Positions 1-8,968 of a DNA stretch of 64,000 nt are shown piece after piece. Position numbers and translations under genes: made by a program. The first letter of the stretch is position 1; each line of letters begins with the position of its first letter. The DNA comes from DATCRE01 sp964235605 (lineage in GTDB: Bacteria > Bacteroidota > Bacteroidia > Cytophagales > Cyclobacteriaceae). The stretch lies in the NCBI GenBank assembly GCA_964235605.1, contig CAXSCR010000001.1:1-64000 (forward strand). The letters run 5' to 3'. A model generated the notes under the pieces. The model did not search any database. It saw nothing but the letters and a program-made list of their open reading frames with translations, and was not told the DNA's origin.

Positions 1-96
1 CTTACGGATGCTCGAACAAATTCCCATCTCACGGATTTAGCACAGCGCGATAAAACCGATTTCCTGCCGACCAAGCATGTTACTTCGCAATTTTGA
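1..96 (+). CDS. possible 3' end of an upstream gene (partial)
   Basis: The first frame is open from the window edge to a TGA at 94-96 and would give a polar 31-residue C-terminus ending in TSQF. Nothing in it is recognisable, and an open run of this length is not unusual by chance. It is listed only because it lies upstream of prfA on the same strand and could be the tail of a real gene cut by the window edge. Confidence 0.2.
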   Translation, partial: LTDARTNSHLTDLAQRDKTDFLPTKHVTSQF

Positions 97-107
97 TGTC
101 AATTCAT

Positions 108-115
108 TAACTTTG
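108..115 (+). promoter_or_regulatory. candidate -7 element (TAACTTTG) before prfA
   Basis: This matches the Bacteroidota -7 consensus TAnnTTTG and lies 15 bases before the prfA ATG, which would give a very short leader. No convincing -33 TTG is seen at the usual spacing, so support comes from one motif and position only. Confidence 0.3.
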
Positions 116-130
116 GCGACATTTTAGAAT

Positions 131-1198
131 ATGGTTGAAAAATTAGAGGATTTAAAGCTGCGCTTTGAGGAAGTAGGTCTGTTACTAGGCCAACAGGCCA
201 CGATGAGTGATATGAAGCGCTTTTCACAACTCAGCAAAGAATACAAAGACCTTGAAAAGATAGTAACCAAATACAATCAGTTTAAAGACGCTAAAGGTCA
301 TCTGCAACAAGCGAAAGAAATTCTTGAGAAAGAAAAGGATGCAGAAATGCGAGAATTCGCAAAAATGGAGATTGATGAGCTGGAGCCGAAAATCGATCGT
401 TATGATAAAGAGCTAAAGGAACTCCTTATTCCGAAAGATCCTAACGACGACAAAAATGTAATGTTGGAAATCCGTGGCGGAACTGGTGGTGATGAGGCCG
501 CTATATTTGCGGGTGACTTATGGCGTATGTATCAGCGCTATTGCGATCGCAAAGGTTTAAAAATGATTGTGCTTGATGTTACCGAGGGAACTGCAGGAGG
601 CTATAAAGAAGTTGTTTGTAGCGTAAGTGGCGATGGTGTTTATGGACTATTGAAGTTTGAGTCAGGCGTACATAGAGTTCAGCGCGTGCCGGCAACAGAG
701 CAAATGGGCCGGGTGCATACATCGGCAGCCTCTGTTGTGGTGTTGCCTGAAGTTGAGGACGTTTCCATTGAGATTAGTCCCGCCGATCTTGAAGTTCAAA
801 CTGCACGCTCTAGTGGAGCAGGTGGACAGAACGTAAATAAGGTTGAAACAAAAGTTCAAATGACGCACAAACCAACCGGTATAGTAATAACCTGCCAGGT
901 AGAGCGTTCTCAACACGCCAATCGTGAGCGTGCTTTACAAATGTTGAAAACCAAGTTATACGAAATTGAGCTTGAAAAACAGAACTCAGAAATTGGTGCT
1001 GCCCGTAAGTCAATTGTTCGCACCGGCGATCGTTCAGAAAAGATTAGAACCTACAACTATCCACAAAGTCGGGTAACAGACCATCGCATTGGCTATACAC
1101 AGCATAACCTTCCTGCAGTGATGAATGGCGATATAGATGGTTTTATTGAGCAATTACGCATTGCTGATAGTGCAGAGCGTATGATGGAGGGTGTATAA
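131..1198 (+). CDS. prfA: peptide chain release factor 1
   Basis: Class I release factor that reads UAA and UAG stop codons in the ribosomal A site and triggers hydrolysis of the peptidyl-tRNA. The 355-residue length is normal for RF1 (about 355-360). The GGQ tripeptide that acts in the peptidyl-transferase centre is at residues 231-233, inside the conserved stretch SSGAGGQNVNKVETK. The anticodon-like PAT tripeptide at residues 187-189 identifies RF1, since RF2 has SPF there. The N-terminal third is the helical domain 1 and the C-terminus ends in the usual ...RIADSAERM region. The ATG start is well placed. It is a single gene followed by about 120 noncoding bases, and the assignment is secure. 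Confidence 0.97.
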   Translation: MVEKLEDLKLRFEEVGLLLGQQATMSDMKRFSQLSKEYKDLEKIVTKYNQFKDAKGHLQQAKEILEKEKDAEMREFAKMEIDELEPKIDRYDKELKELLIPKDPNDDKNVMLEIRGGTGGDEAAIFAGDLWRMYQRYCDRKGLKMIVLDVTEGTAGGYKEVVCSVSGDGVYGLLKFESGVHRVQRVPATEQMGRVHTSAASVVVLPEVEDVSIEISPADLEVQTARSSGAGGQNVNKVETKVQMTHKPTGIVITCQVERSQHANRERALQMLKTKLYEIELEKQNSEIGAARKSIVRTGDRSEKIRTYNYPQSRVTDHRIGYTQHNLPAVMNGDIDGFIEQLRIADSAERMMEGV

Positions 1199-1317
1199 AC
1201 GTATAAACGCTTCTAACTTTATTCGATCGTGGAGGCGTAAACATTTTTAGATCCTGTTTCGTTGAAGGATTTAGTTTAAAATATTTAGTTAATTTTAGTT
1301 CAAAGATTTAATCCATT

Positions 1318-1914
1318 ATGAAAAAAACATTAATTGTTGTTGGGGTAATTGTTCTTATTGTAATCATTTTCTATAGTTTTTTTGCTGGTCGATACAATAC
1401 AATGGTTGAGCTTCAAGAAGATATTCCAAAACAATGGGCACAGGTTGAAACGCAGTACCAACGCAGAGCCGACCTAATTCCAAATCTTGTTAATACCGTG
1501 AAAGGGTACGCAAATTTTGAACAAGAAACTTTAACAAAGGTGATTGAAGCAAGGTCTAAAGCCACTTCGGTAACTATTGATCCAACTAATATTACACCCC
1601 AGGCACTTCAGCAATTTCAAGAGGCACAAAATGGATTAAGTTCTGCGTTATCTCGTTTACTTGTCACGGTAGAAAAATATCCTGATTTGAAAGCGAATCA
1701 AAACTTTTTAGATCTCCAAGCTCAATTAGAGGGTACTGAAAACAGAATTGCTGTGGCTCGCACAAGGTTTAACGAATCGGTGCAGCCTTACAACGTATAT
1801 ATCAAGAGATTTCCTAATAACATTTTGGCGGGTTTTTACGGCTTTGAGTCCAAAGGATATTTCGAAGCAGCACGAGGAGCCGAGAATGCGCCAACGGTTG
1901 ATTTTGGAAAATGA
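1318..1914 (+). CDS. LemA family protein
   Basis: A 198-residue LemA-family protein. The N-terminal hydrophobic segment (about residues 4-24) is a single membrane anchor. It is followed by the family signature around QRRADLIPNLVNTVKGYA and a mostly helical domain facing the periplasm or cytoplasm. Length and order match LemA proteins (about 185-200 residues). The molecular function of the family is not established. A strong hairpin terminator follows 28 bases after the stop, so it appears to be transcribed alone. Many bacteria place lemA beside a TPM-domain or M48 peptidase gene, but no such partner is present here. Confidence 0.93.
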   Translation: MKKTLIVVGVIVLIVIIFYSFFAGRYNTMVELQEDIPKQWAQVETQYQRRADLIPNLVNTVKGYANFEQETLTKVIEARSKATSVTIDPTNITPQALQQFQEAQNGLSSALSRLLVTVEKYPDLKANQNFLDLQAQLEGTENRIAVARTRFNESVQPYNVYIKRFPNNILAGFYGFESKGYFEAARGAENAPTVDFGK

Positions 1915-1942
1915 TCTAAACTCTCTGCTTGCAATAGAGGGG

Positions 1943-1966
1943 CCCCGACTTTGTCGGGGTTTTTTT
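1943..1966 (+). terminator. Rho-independent terminator after lemA
   Basis: Perfect 7-bp GC-rich stem (CCCCGAC / GTCGGGG) with a 3-base loop, followed directly by seven T residues. It is placed correctly to end the LemA transcript. Confidence 0.9.
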
Positions 1967-2029
1967 GTTTAGACATCAAAGAAATTTTCTAAACAGAAAC
2001 TTTTACTTAGTATTGCTTTTCAATTAAAA

Positions 2030-2791
2030 ATGAGTAAAATAAAAAAGCACCCACATATAAAAGACATATTCGATATTGGTGAAAAGTATTTTTTACGGCA
2101 TATCGCAATTGACTGTGTCACCTTTGGCTTTCATCAAAATCAACTTAAAATCCTGCTTATGAGGTGGGAGCACATGAAGGTCTGGGCACTACCGGGTGGC
2201 TTCGTCTATAAGGAAGAGCACATTGATGAGTCTGCTAGACGTACCTTAAAAGAAAGGACCGGACTTAACGATGTCTTCCTGAAACAATTCTATGTATTTG
2301 GTGATCCCAAAAGAGAAAGAAATAAAAAAGACATACTTGTACTGGCAAAAAAAGCTAGTTGGTTCAGAGACAGGTTCATTACCATTGGATATTGGGCGCT
2401 TGTGGAGTTCTCAAAAGTTAAGCTTACCCACGATGCCCCAGATGAAATTGAGTGGTGGGATATAGACAAGATCCCCAAACTTTTGCTTGATCATAATGAC
2501 GTTATTGTCAAGGCACTTGAATCTTTACGCCAAAACTTAAACGACTACCCTGTAGGGCATAATTTGTTAGCTGCTAAATTTACCATGCCCGAGTTACAAC
2601 AGCTTTACGAAACCATTTTAGATAAAAAACTTGACCGTAGAAATTTTCAAAAGAAGATGTTGTCTTTAGGAATTCTTAAAAGACTAAACGAAAGAAAATT
2701 AGGAGGTGCACACAAAGCACCTTACTACTACAGTTTCGATGAAAAGAAGTATCAAAAGGCGATGAAGCAAGGTTTAAAGTTTGGATTTTAA
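2030..2791 (+). CDS. Nudix-domain transcriptional regulator (NrtR/AraR-like)
   Basis: Residues about 20-150 form a Nudix fold and residues about 160-253 a winged helix of the type found in NrtR-family regulators. The Nudix box begins at the GGF at residues 56-58 but is degenerate: in the REuxEE core the sequence reads RTLKER, so two acidic metal-binding positions are lost. Loss of catalytic glutamates is typical of members that sense a nucleotide or sugar derivative and bind DNA rather than hydrolyse substrate. In Bacteroidota, related Nudix-winged-helix proteins control sugar catabolism (AraR-type). The downstream GH3 gene is on the same strand 144 bases later, but no operator could be identified, so the target is unknown. 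Confidence 0.8.
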   Translation: MSKIKKHPHIKDIFDIGEKYFLRHIAIDCVTFGFHQNQLKILLMRWEHMKVWALPGGFVYKEEHIDESARRTLKERTGLNDVFLKQFYVFGDPKRERNKKDILVLAKKASWFRDRFITIGYWALVEFSKVKLTHDAPDEIEWWDIDKIPKLLLDHNDVIVKALESLRQNLNDYPVGHNLLAAKFTMPELQQLYETILDKKLDRRNFQKKMLSLGILKRLNERKLGGAHKAPYYYSFDEKKYQKAMKQGLKFGF

Positions 2792-2935
2792 AGATGTTTG
2801 TCATTCAAGATATTTATTATTTGTGGCTTAGATGAGTAACGGTACTTGTCATAATGCACCAGTTTTCGTCGAATCTGCTAAGTAAAAAAGTCGAATAAGG
2901 CTTTATCTATAAGGTATTTATCTTAGTTTAGTGCT

Positions 2936-4192
2936 ATGAGAAATATTTTCATTCCACTTTGCTTGGCATTATTTATTAGTCAGCATACGCTTGCTCAAGT
3001 TGATAGTCTTGATATAAAAATCGGTCAAATGATTTTGATTGGTTTCGCAGGAACCGAAGTTGATCCCGCCGTATTACAAGAAGTACAACAAGGTAAAGTT
3101 GGATCTATTATTATTTTTGAAAAAAACATTCCACCTAAAAATTCTTTCATTGCCCTAAAGAAAATTATATGGACCTATCAGCACGCTTCACCAATAACAC
3201 TTTTCATTAGTATTGATCAAGAAGGTGGGCGCGTAAACAGATTAAAAGATAAATACGGCTTCCCTAGATCCATTACAGCAGAAGCTATGGGTAAATCACC
3301 AACTCTTGATTCAGTGAGGTTTTATTCAGAAGCCACGGCATCCACGTTAGCTGGGCTTGGCATAAATATAAATTTTGCTCCTGTTGTAGATCTCGCTTCA
3401 AATCCTACCAATCCCATTATTGCTAAACATGGTCGGGCTTTCTCTGCGAATGAAGACTCTGTAATTCTAATGGCAAAAGAATTTATTAAGCAACATCATA
3501 AAATGGGTGTGCTAACATCACTTAAGCACTTCCCTGGCCACGGCAGTTCTAAAAACGATACCCATCTTGGCATTGCTGACGTTACCAACACATGGGAAGA
3601 GCGAGAACTTAAACCCTACGAGTCACTCATTGACTCAGGCTATGTTGATGCCGTAATGACATCGCACATAGTAAACAAAAATTTAGATAAAAGCGGCAAT
3701 CCTGGTACGCTGTCTTCTGATATATTGACAGGAATACTACGAACCAAGCTAAAGTTTAATGGAGTTGTCTTTTCTGATGATATGCAAATGCATGCCATTA
3801 CAAAAAATTATGGATTAGAAGAAGCGATAAAACTCGCTATTAATGGCGGTGTGGATATCATGACTTTTTCAAACAACATATCGGGTAGTGAAGAGCGTAC
3901 CGTAAACAGGGTACATCAAATTGTTAGAAGCATGGTACAACGTGGCGAAATAAGTCAAAGCCGAATCAACGCGTCTTACAATAGAATTATGAGACTAAAA
4001 TCAAAGTTAAATTCTAATAAAGATTTTTATAGAGAAGATTATCTCAATGCACAATCAATCATCAGACAAAAAGATGAGGTGGCAATACATAAAGCTGAAC
4101 TAGAAAAGGCCTTGGCCGCAGAGTGGGAGAAGAGAAATCAAGAAGCACAGAGTAAAAAGAAAAACAAGAAAAGGAAAAGAAAGAAAGATTAA
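2936..4192 (+). CDS. glycoside hydrolase family 3 (beta-N-acetylhexosaminidase-like)
   Basis: A 418-residue exported enzyme. A signal peptide (about residues 1-20, ending TLAQ) is followed by a single GH3 barrel. The NagZ-type motif KHFPGHG lies at residues 197-203, with D208 and H210 forming the Asp-His dyad that NagZ enzymes use as general acid/base. The nucleophile motif SDDM is at 280-283. The protein lacks the C-terminal GH3 domain, as NagZ-like hexosaminidases do. Predicted role: release of N-acetylglucosamine from peptidoglycan fragments or other glycans in the periplasm. The C-terminus is a strongly basic lysine/arginine tail (about residues 400-418), which is unusual and might bind anionic polymers. 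Confidence 0.88.
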   Translation: MRNIFIPLCLALFISQHTLAQVDSLDIKIGQMILIGFAGTEVDPAVLQEVQQGKVGSIIIFEKNIPPKNSFIALKKIIWTYQHASPITLFISIDQEGGRVNRLKDKYGFPRSITAEAMGKSPTLDSVRFYSEATASTLAGLGININFAPVVDLASNPTNPIIAKHGRAFSANEDSVILMAKEFIKQHHKMGVLTSLKHFPGHGSSKNDTHLGIADVTNTWEERELKPYESLIDSGYVDAVMTSHIVNKNLDKSGNPGTLSSDILTGILRTKLKFNGVVFSDDMQMHAITKNYGLEEAIKLAINGGVDIMTFSNNISGSEERTVNRVHQIVRSMVQRGEISQSRINASYNRIMRLKSKLNSNKDFYREDYLNAQSIIRQKDEVAIHKAELEKALAAEWEKRNQEAQSKKKNKKRKRKKD

Positions 4193-4257
4193 CTATAAAA
4201 ATTAACTACAGTAGACTATCAGTTAAGGCCATATAGCAGAAGCATTCACTTAAAATA

Positions 4258-4966
4258 TATATTCTTGCAACTACAGCAAGTTCAACATTAGCCACTGGCA
4301 TTTTATGCCGATGATACTGATAAACAAGAAAGCTCTATGAGCTAAGAGTTTATGATTAGGTTGGAATAAAACAGCCTAGAAAATTATTTTGCTTCAGCTC
4401 TTATACCTTATACCTCGGTCTGTGTCCTCACAGAACGGAACTTAGATGTCCTGAAAATGTTGTCCTGTGAGGACACAGGCCAAGGATGCTGACAGGCATA
4501 AAAAACGTTGGTGTGTTTAGCGGGGTAAGAGAACTGAACCTTTAAAAATTTATTTGCTAATAGCTTACGCATCGTTAATGATTACATAAAAGTAAATGAA
4601 CAACTTAAGAACGATGCATCCTTTTTGCAATCGAGTTCTGAGTACAATCAACTTGCTGTTGATAAGGCACCAATGAAGATGATGTAAGACCAAAAATAAA
4701 AATGTTCAATTAAGGCGAGCTTACAATTTTTAATCGCAGTAAACTTAATCCTGTTTCCTTTGGTGAAGTAATTGTTGGCAATTACATGCCTGTCCTATAT
4801 ATATGATCTTCTTTAAAGATATGGCAGAGCATGGTGTAAGTTGGAAATCATTTGGTGAAGATCCCGAATGGCAAAAATATCAAAAACTTCTGTGTCTAAT
4901 AACACTGTTTCTATAATACATAAGGTTATGCTTGAACCGTTTGCCCTGCTCACAAATCTAAAAAAA
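4258..4966 (+). pseudogene. decayed NIPSNAP-family gene
   Basis: No intact frame exists, but translated pieces occur in the right order for a two-domain NIPSNAP protein. They are LYELRVYD (4333-4356), TGIKNVGVF (about 4488-4522), NEQLKNDASFLQSSSEY (about 4594-4644), KLNPVSFGEVIVGNYMP (about 4741-4790) and VSWKSFGEDPEWQKYQ (about 4833-4880). After a +1 shift comes NNTVSIIHKVMLEPFALL (about 4899-4955). Several stops and frame changes separate them. A 73-base inverted-repeat element (4413-4485) lies between the first two pieces. The exact 5' boundary is uncertain. NIPSNAP proteins are ferredoxin-like-fold proteins of unclear function. Confidence 0.75.
4413..4485. repeat. inverted-repeat element inside the NIPSNAP remnant
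   Basis: Two 21-base arms (4413-4433 beginning CCTCGGTCTG, and 4465-4485 ending CACAGGCCAAGG) are reverse complements with 2 mismatches, separated by 31 bases. No T-tract follows, so it is not a standard terminator. It interrupts a decayed coding region, as an inserted short palindromic element would. Confidence 0.75.
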
Positions 4967-5187
4967 CGACAAGATCCTTACAATGGCATTGGTTTGGTGC
5001 ATTCTGTCGATTTATGTGTTTTAATCTTTTAATTAATCTTATACCTTTATCTTATGATAGCGGCACATCAGGCTTACTGAGCCATTTTTTAAATCGATTA
5101 CTTACCCACGTGGTAGAATGTGATGGAGGGGAAATAAGTAATTGTCGCTAATTTTTTAACTGCCTACGGGCCAAAACAAATTTATTC
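4967..5187. other. intergenic, no gene seen
   Basis: AT-rich sequence between the NIPSNAP remnant and the M23 peptidase gene. I see no coding signal. It presumably holds the promoter of the peptidase gene, but no clear TAnnTTTG element was identified. Confidence 0.5.
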
Positions 5188-6468
5188 ATGACAAAACGTT
5201 GGGTAGGAATTTCTATTATTAGCCTGTTTGCTATTGGTGTTGTTTATTTGAATCAATACTTTTTACCAGCTTTATCTCCGCAAATATCTGCTAAAAATCC
5301 ACTTAAGAACATTTCCCTACATGTACAGGAGCCCAATGTTGTGTATGGCATGGTGGTAAATAATGCACTTGTTATAGAAGATAAAATAAAACGCAATGAA
5401 CGCTTAGGCGATATTTTAGAAGCGTATAACGTACCAGCGAAACTAATTAATGAAATTTCTCAACTTTCACGTAGTGTTTTTGATGTACGTAAAGTTGCTC
5501 CTAACAAAAAATATACGCTAATCTGTAATTCAGATTCTTCAAAAACAGCGAAAGCTTTAGTATACGAGCCCAATCTAATCGACTATATTGTTTTCCGATT
5601 TGAAGATTCTCTTTCAGTAGATGTTTGTCATCGTGAAGTTAGTGTTGTTGAAAAGACCGTTTCTGGCATAATCCAATCTTCACTTTCGCAAACTATTGAA
5701 GAGTCTGGTATCTCTTATGAATTAACCAATAAATTCGTCGATATTTTCGCTTGGCAGGTTGATTTTCAACGTCTTCAAAAAGGAGACAAGTTCAAACTAA
5801 TCTATGAAGAGACGCAAGTAGAAGGCAAAACCATTAGTATTGACCGCATTACTGGCATTTATTTTCAGCACTTTGGAATGGAGTATTATGCTGTTCCTTT
5901 CGATCAAGGAAACGGACTAGAATTTTTTGATCAACAAGGTAAAAGCTTACGCAAGGCTTTATTAAAATATCCGATAGAATTTACTAGAATCAGTTCACGC
6001 TTTACCATGAATCGTTTTCATCCGGTACAAAAAAGATGGAAGGCCCATTTGGGAACTGACTTTGCAGCACCGGTAGGCACACCAATTCGTTCAGTAGGCG
6101 ATGGAATTGTGCAGGAGGCTCAATACAAATCGAACAATGGAAACTATGTTAAGATCAAACATAATGGCATGTATACAACACAATATCTTCATATGTCAAG
6201 ACTAGCTTCAGGCATCCATGCTGGCATGCGTATTCGTCAAGGTGAAACTATTGGTTATGTAGGAAGCACCGGTTTGGCAACAGGCCCTCATCTATGCTAC
6301 AGGTTCTGGAAAAATGGTGTGCAGGTTGACGCGTTAAGCGCGGATCTTCCAGCATCAGAACCTATTACAAAAGCATTTGCAACTTCGTTTGAAGAAGTTA
6401 AACAAGTACTTATTCAGCAATTAAATGCAATTCCTTTAGTGGAAGAACAACTTGCTTCTCTCCGTTAA
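5188..6468 (+). CDS. M23 family peptidoglycan metallopeptidase
   Basis: A 426-residue envelope peptidase. An N-terminal hydrophobic segment (about residues 6-24) anchors or exports the protein. A long middle region (about 50-250) resembles the non-catalytic domains of murein DD-endopeptidases. The C-terminal LytM/M23 domain (about 265-390) has the metal-binding H287-x3-D291 (HLGTD). In the second motif, where M23 enzymes have HxH, this protein has H368-L-C370, so the third zinc ligand is a cysteine. The rest of the domain (GDGIV, YLHMS, GYVGSTGLATGPH) is well kept, so the protein is probably still folded. It may be active with a Cys ligand, or it may be a regulator of cell-wall hydrolysis. 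It stands alone between two noncoding stretches. Confidence 0.88.
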   Translation: MTKRWVGISIISLFAIGVVYLNQYFLPALSPQISAKNPLKNISLHVQEPNVVYGMVVNNALVIEDKIKRNERLGDILEAYNVPAKLINEISQLSRSVFDVRKVAPNKKYTLICNSDSSKTAKALVYEPNLIDYIVFRFEDSLSVDVCHREVSVVEKTVSGIIQSSLSQTIEESGISYELTNKFVDIFAWQVDFQRLQKGDKFKLIYEETQVEGKTISIDRITGIYFQHFGMEYYAVPFDQGNGLEFFDQQGKSLRKALLKYPIEFTRISSRFTMNRFHPVQKRWKAHLGTDFAAPVGTPIRSVGDGIVQEAQYKSNNGNYVKIKHNGMYTTQYLHMSRLASGIHAGMRIRQGETIGYVGSTGLATGPHLCYRFWKNGVQVDALSADLPASEPITKAFATSFEEVKQVLIQQLNAIPLVEEQLASLR

Positions 6469-6554
6469 TAGCGTGATCTTTTTTTTCTTCGTTTGAAGAT
6501 TGCATAATTTTCTTTACCTTTTTTACTAAAGAAGTTATATAGTCTTTGCCCTTC

Positions 6555-8846
6555 ATGAGGTATATTTTAACATTTCTTTTTTTCACGACTTGTGTTTTTT
6601 CCTACGCGCAAAAAGTAGGTCTTGTACTCAGCGGCGGTGCTGCTAAGGGTCTTGCTCACGTTGGCGTTCTTAGAGCACTAGAGGAAAATGAAATTCCAAT
6701 TGACTATATAGTCGGTACTTCAATGGGTGGAATCATAGGTGGATGCTATGCTGCCGGACTAACACCTGATCAGATTGAAAAAATAATACTGTCAGAAGAT
6801 TTTTTAAGATGGATTAATGGGTTGTCTGAAAAGGGGCACAACTACTACTATCATCTCAGCGACGAAAACTCGCATTTTATCAAGTTGAGTATGTCACTTG
6901 ATTCCACGTTTAATTTTCAGCTTAATACAACCCTAGCAAGTGATGTTTCTTTAAACTTTGCGCTCGCAGAAAAAATGGCTCAAGCCTCAGCCATTTCAAG
7001 AGATAATTTTGATAGTTTGTTTGTTCCGCTCCGTGTTGTAGCGTCAGATATTTTTACTCAAAATCAAGTAATCCTTTCAAAGGGATTGCTTAATGATGCG
7101 CTACGTGCAACTCAGACTGTTCCTTTCTTTTATACACCTATTAGGGTAGACGGTAAATATCTTTTTGATGGTGGTGTCTATAATAATTTTCCAGTTGATG
7201 TTCTTCAACGTGATTTTAATCCCGATGTAGTTATCGGCTCTAATGTCTCTAGCAAAATTTATGATACCTATCCCTACGATAAAGACGAAAGGCTCATTAG
7301 TAATTCTTTGCTCTTAATGCTGTTAGATAAATCTGACCCAGCGCAAATACCGACTAATGGCATTTATATTCAGCCCAATTTGATTGGTTATAATTCCTTT
7401 GATTTTGGAAAGGTAAAAAGCATGATAGATAGTGGCTATGCACAAACAATTCGCCAGATTGACGAGATAAAATTGAAAATACATGAAAGAAGATCATGCG
7501 ATGTTTTAATGGAAAAACGAAACAATTTTAACTACCACAATTTTCCTTTACTGTTTGACGGCATCGCTTTTAAAGGATATAACTCAAAGCAACGAAAATA
7601 CATAAAGCGTATATTTCACATCAAGTCAAACAACTCTAAACCATTAACATTTAAACAAGTTAAGCGTGATTATTTTAGATTAGTATCAGAGAATTACTTT
7701 GGAAACGCCTATCCCAATATACTCTTTGATCACACTAAGAAGCGTTTCATTTTTCAACTCACACGTAGATCGCAAAAAAATTTTCAGGTCGATTTTGGCG
7801 GGGTAATTGCCACACGCGATGTAAGCAACATTTTTCTAGGATTGAATTATTTCAATTTTGGTAGCGCCCTTATTCATGGCTATGCCGGATTCAATACTGG
7901 AAATTTCTATCGCTCTGCAATTATAAAAACGCGTATCGATTTTCCATTTCAATTTTATGTTGAGCCAGAGATAAATTTTAATAGCTGGAATTACCTGGAG
8001 AATAACGACCTGCTATTAGAAGTAACACGTACGGTGTTGAAACGCATCGATCGCAAATTTGGTATTAAAATGGGCTGGCCTATTGGCAACAGTTACAGAG
8101 GGTACATCGGAATTGACGGAATAAACAATGTTGATAGGTATAGTAATAATAAAAGTTTAAACAGTGCAGATACCTTGGATATTTTGAGGCTGAATGGCTA
8201 TAAGCTTACCTTAAATATTTCAACCACTACGTTGAATAGAAAACAATACGCTACAGATGGCAAGGCCTTTTCACTAACAGCAAACTATTTTAATGTGGAT
8301 GAATTTTATGTACCCGGGAGTACCTCTGCCTTTAACCAAAATTTTGAAAACAATCACAGCTGGTTTAGGGTGAAAGTTAGCGCAGAACAATATTTTAAAA
8401 CTGGCAAATTTAGTACCGGATACCTAGCAGAGGGCGTTCTCTCTAATCAGCCATTTTTCCAAAATTATTTCGGCACCATCATTAATGCGCCAGTGTTCTT
8501 GCCCTTGCAGGATAGCCGCACACTTCTATTACACAACTACCGTGCTTTTAACTATTTAGCCGGTGGTATCCGAAGTGTGTTTGCGGCTAGAAAACGTTTT
8601 GATATCCGCCTAGAAGGCTATTTGTTTAGGCCGCTTGAATACGTAAAGAAGAACGAGCTTCAGGAAGCAACAACCACTACTGCGTTAAATAACATTTATT
8701 TTACAAGCACACTAGCATTCATTCTCCATTCTCCGCTTGGCCCTGTTGGACTTAGTGTAAATTACTACGATGATAAAGAAAGACAACTTGGTGTTTTACT
8801 CCATGTTGGTTTTCTCTTATACAATAAACACAACGTAGATCAATAA
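6555..8846 (+). CDS. patatin-like phospholipase with C-terminal outer-membrane barrel
   Basis: A signal peptide (MRYILTF...FSYAQ) precedes a patatin domain (about residues 20-215). The oxyanion-loop sequence is SGGAAKG, the nucleophile elbow GTSMG has Ser56, and the catalytic Asp205 lies in FDGGVYNNFP, giving a complete Ser-Asp dyad. The remaining 450 residues include a POTRA-like stretch and a beta-rich region ending in a short aromatic-containing C-terminus, as in PlpD-type proteins where a BamA-like barrel sits in the outer membrane. Predicted role: phospholipase at the outer membrane or secreted surface. I prefer the ATG at 6555 over an in-frame TTG at 6546 because the signal peptide begins there; this gives 763 residues. 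Confidence 0.9.
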   Translation: MRYILTFLFFTTCVFSYAQKVGLVLSGGAAKGLAHVGVLRALEENEIPIDYIVGTSMGGIIGGCYAAGLTPDQIEKIILSEDFLRWINGLSEKGHNYYYHLSDENSHFIKLSMSLDSTFNFQLNTTLASDVSLNFALAEKMAQASAISRDNFDSLFVPLRVVASDIFTQNQVILSKGLLNDALRATQTVPFFYTPIRVDGKYLFDGGVYNNFPVDVLQRDFNPDVVIGSNVSSKIYDTYPYDKDERLISNSLLLMLLDKSDPAQIPTNGIYIQPNLIGYNSFDFGKVKSMIDSGYAQTIRQIDEIKLKIHERRSCDVLMEKRNNFNYHNFPLLFDGIAFKGYNSKQRKYIKRIFHIKSNNSKPLTFKQVKRDYFRLVSENYFGNAYPNILFDHTKKRFIFQLTRRSQKNFQVDFGGVIATRDVSNIFLGLNYFNFGSALIHGYAGFNTGNFYRSAIIKTRIDFPFQFYVEPEINFNSWNYLENNDLLLEVTRTVLKRIDRKFGIKMGWPIGNSYRGYIGIDGINNVDRYSNNKSLNSADTLDILRLNGYKLTLNISTTTLNRKQYATDGKAFSLTANYFNVDEFYVPGSTSAFNQNFENNHSWFRVKVSAEQYFKTGKFSTGYLAEGVLSNQPFFQNYFGTIINAPVFLPLQDSRTLLLHNYRAFNYLAGGIRSVFAARKRFDIRLEGYLFRPLEYVKKNELQEATTTTALNNIYFTSTLAFILHSPLGPVGLSVNYYDDKERQLGVLLHVGFLLYNKHNVDQ

Positions 8847-8968
8847 TGCCTTATAGTACCATATAGCATCATCCACAGCATAAACGTGACATAATTCCTT
8901 GCTTTCAGAATATCTTTTGGGTCAATTTTTAGCTATGTTTAACATGCGATTTAAACAGGCATTACCTG

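Noticed and set aside
662..1013. Minus-strand ORFs within prfA
   Set aside because: They lie entirely inside the well-supported prfA frame, have Cys/His-rich unlikely composition and no family signal.
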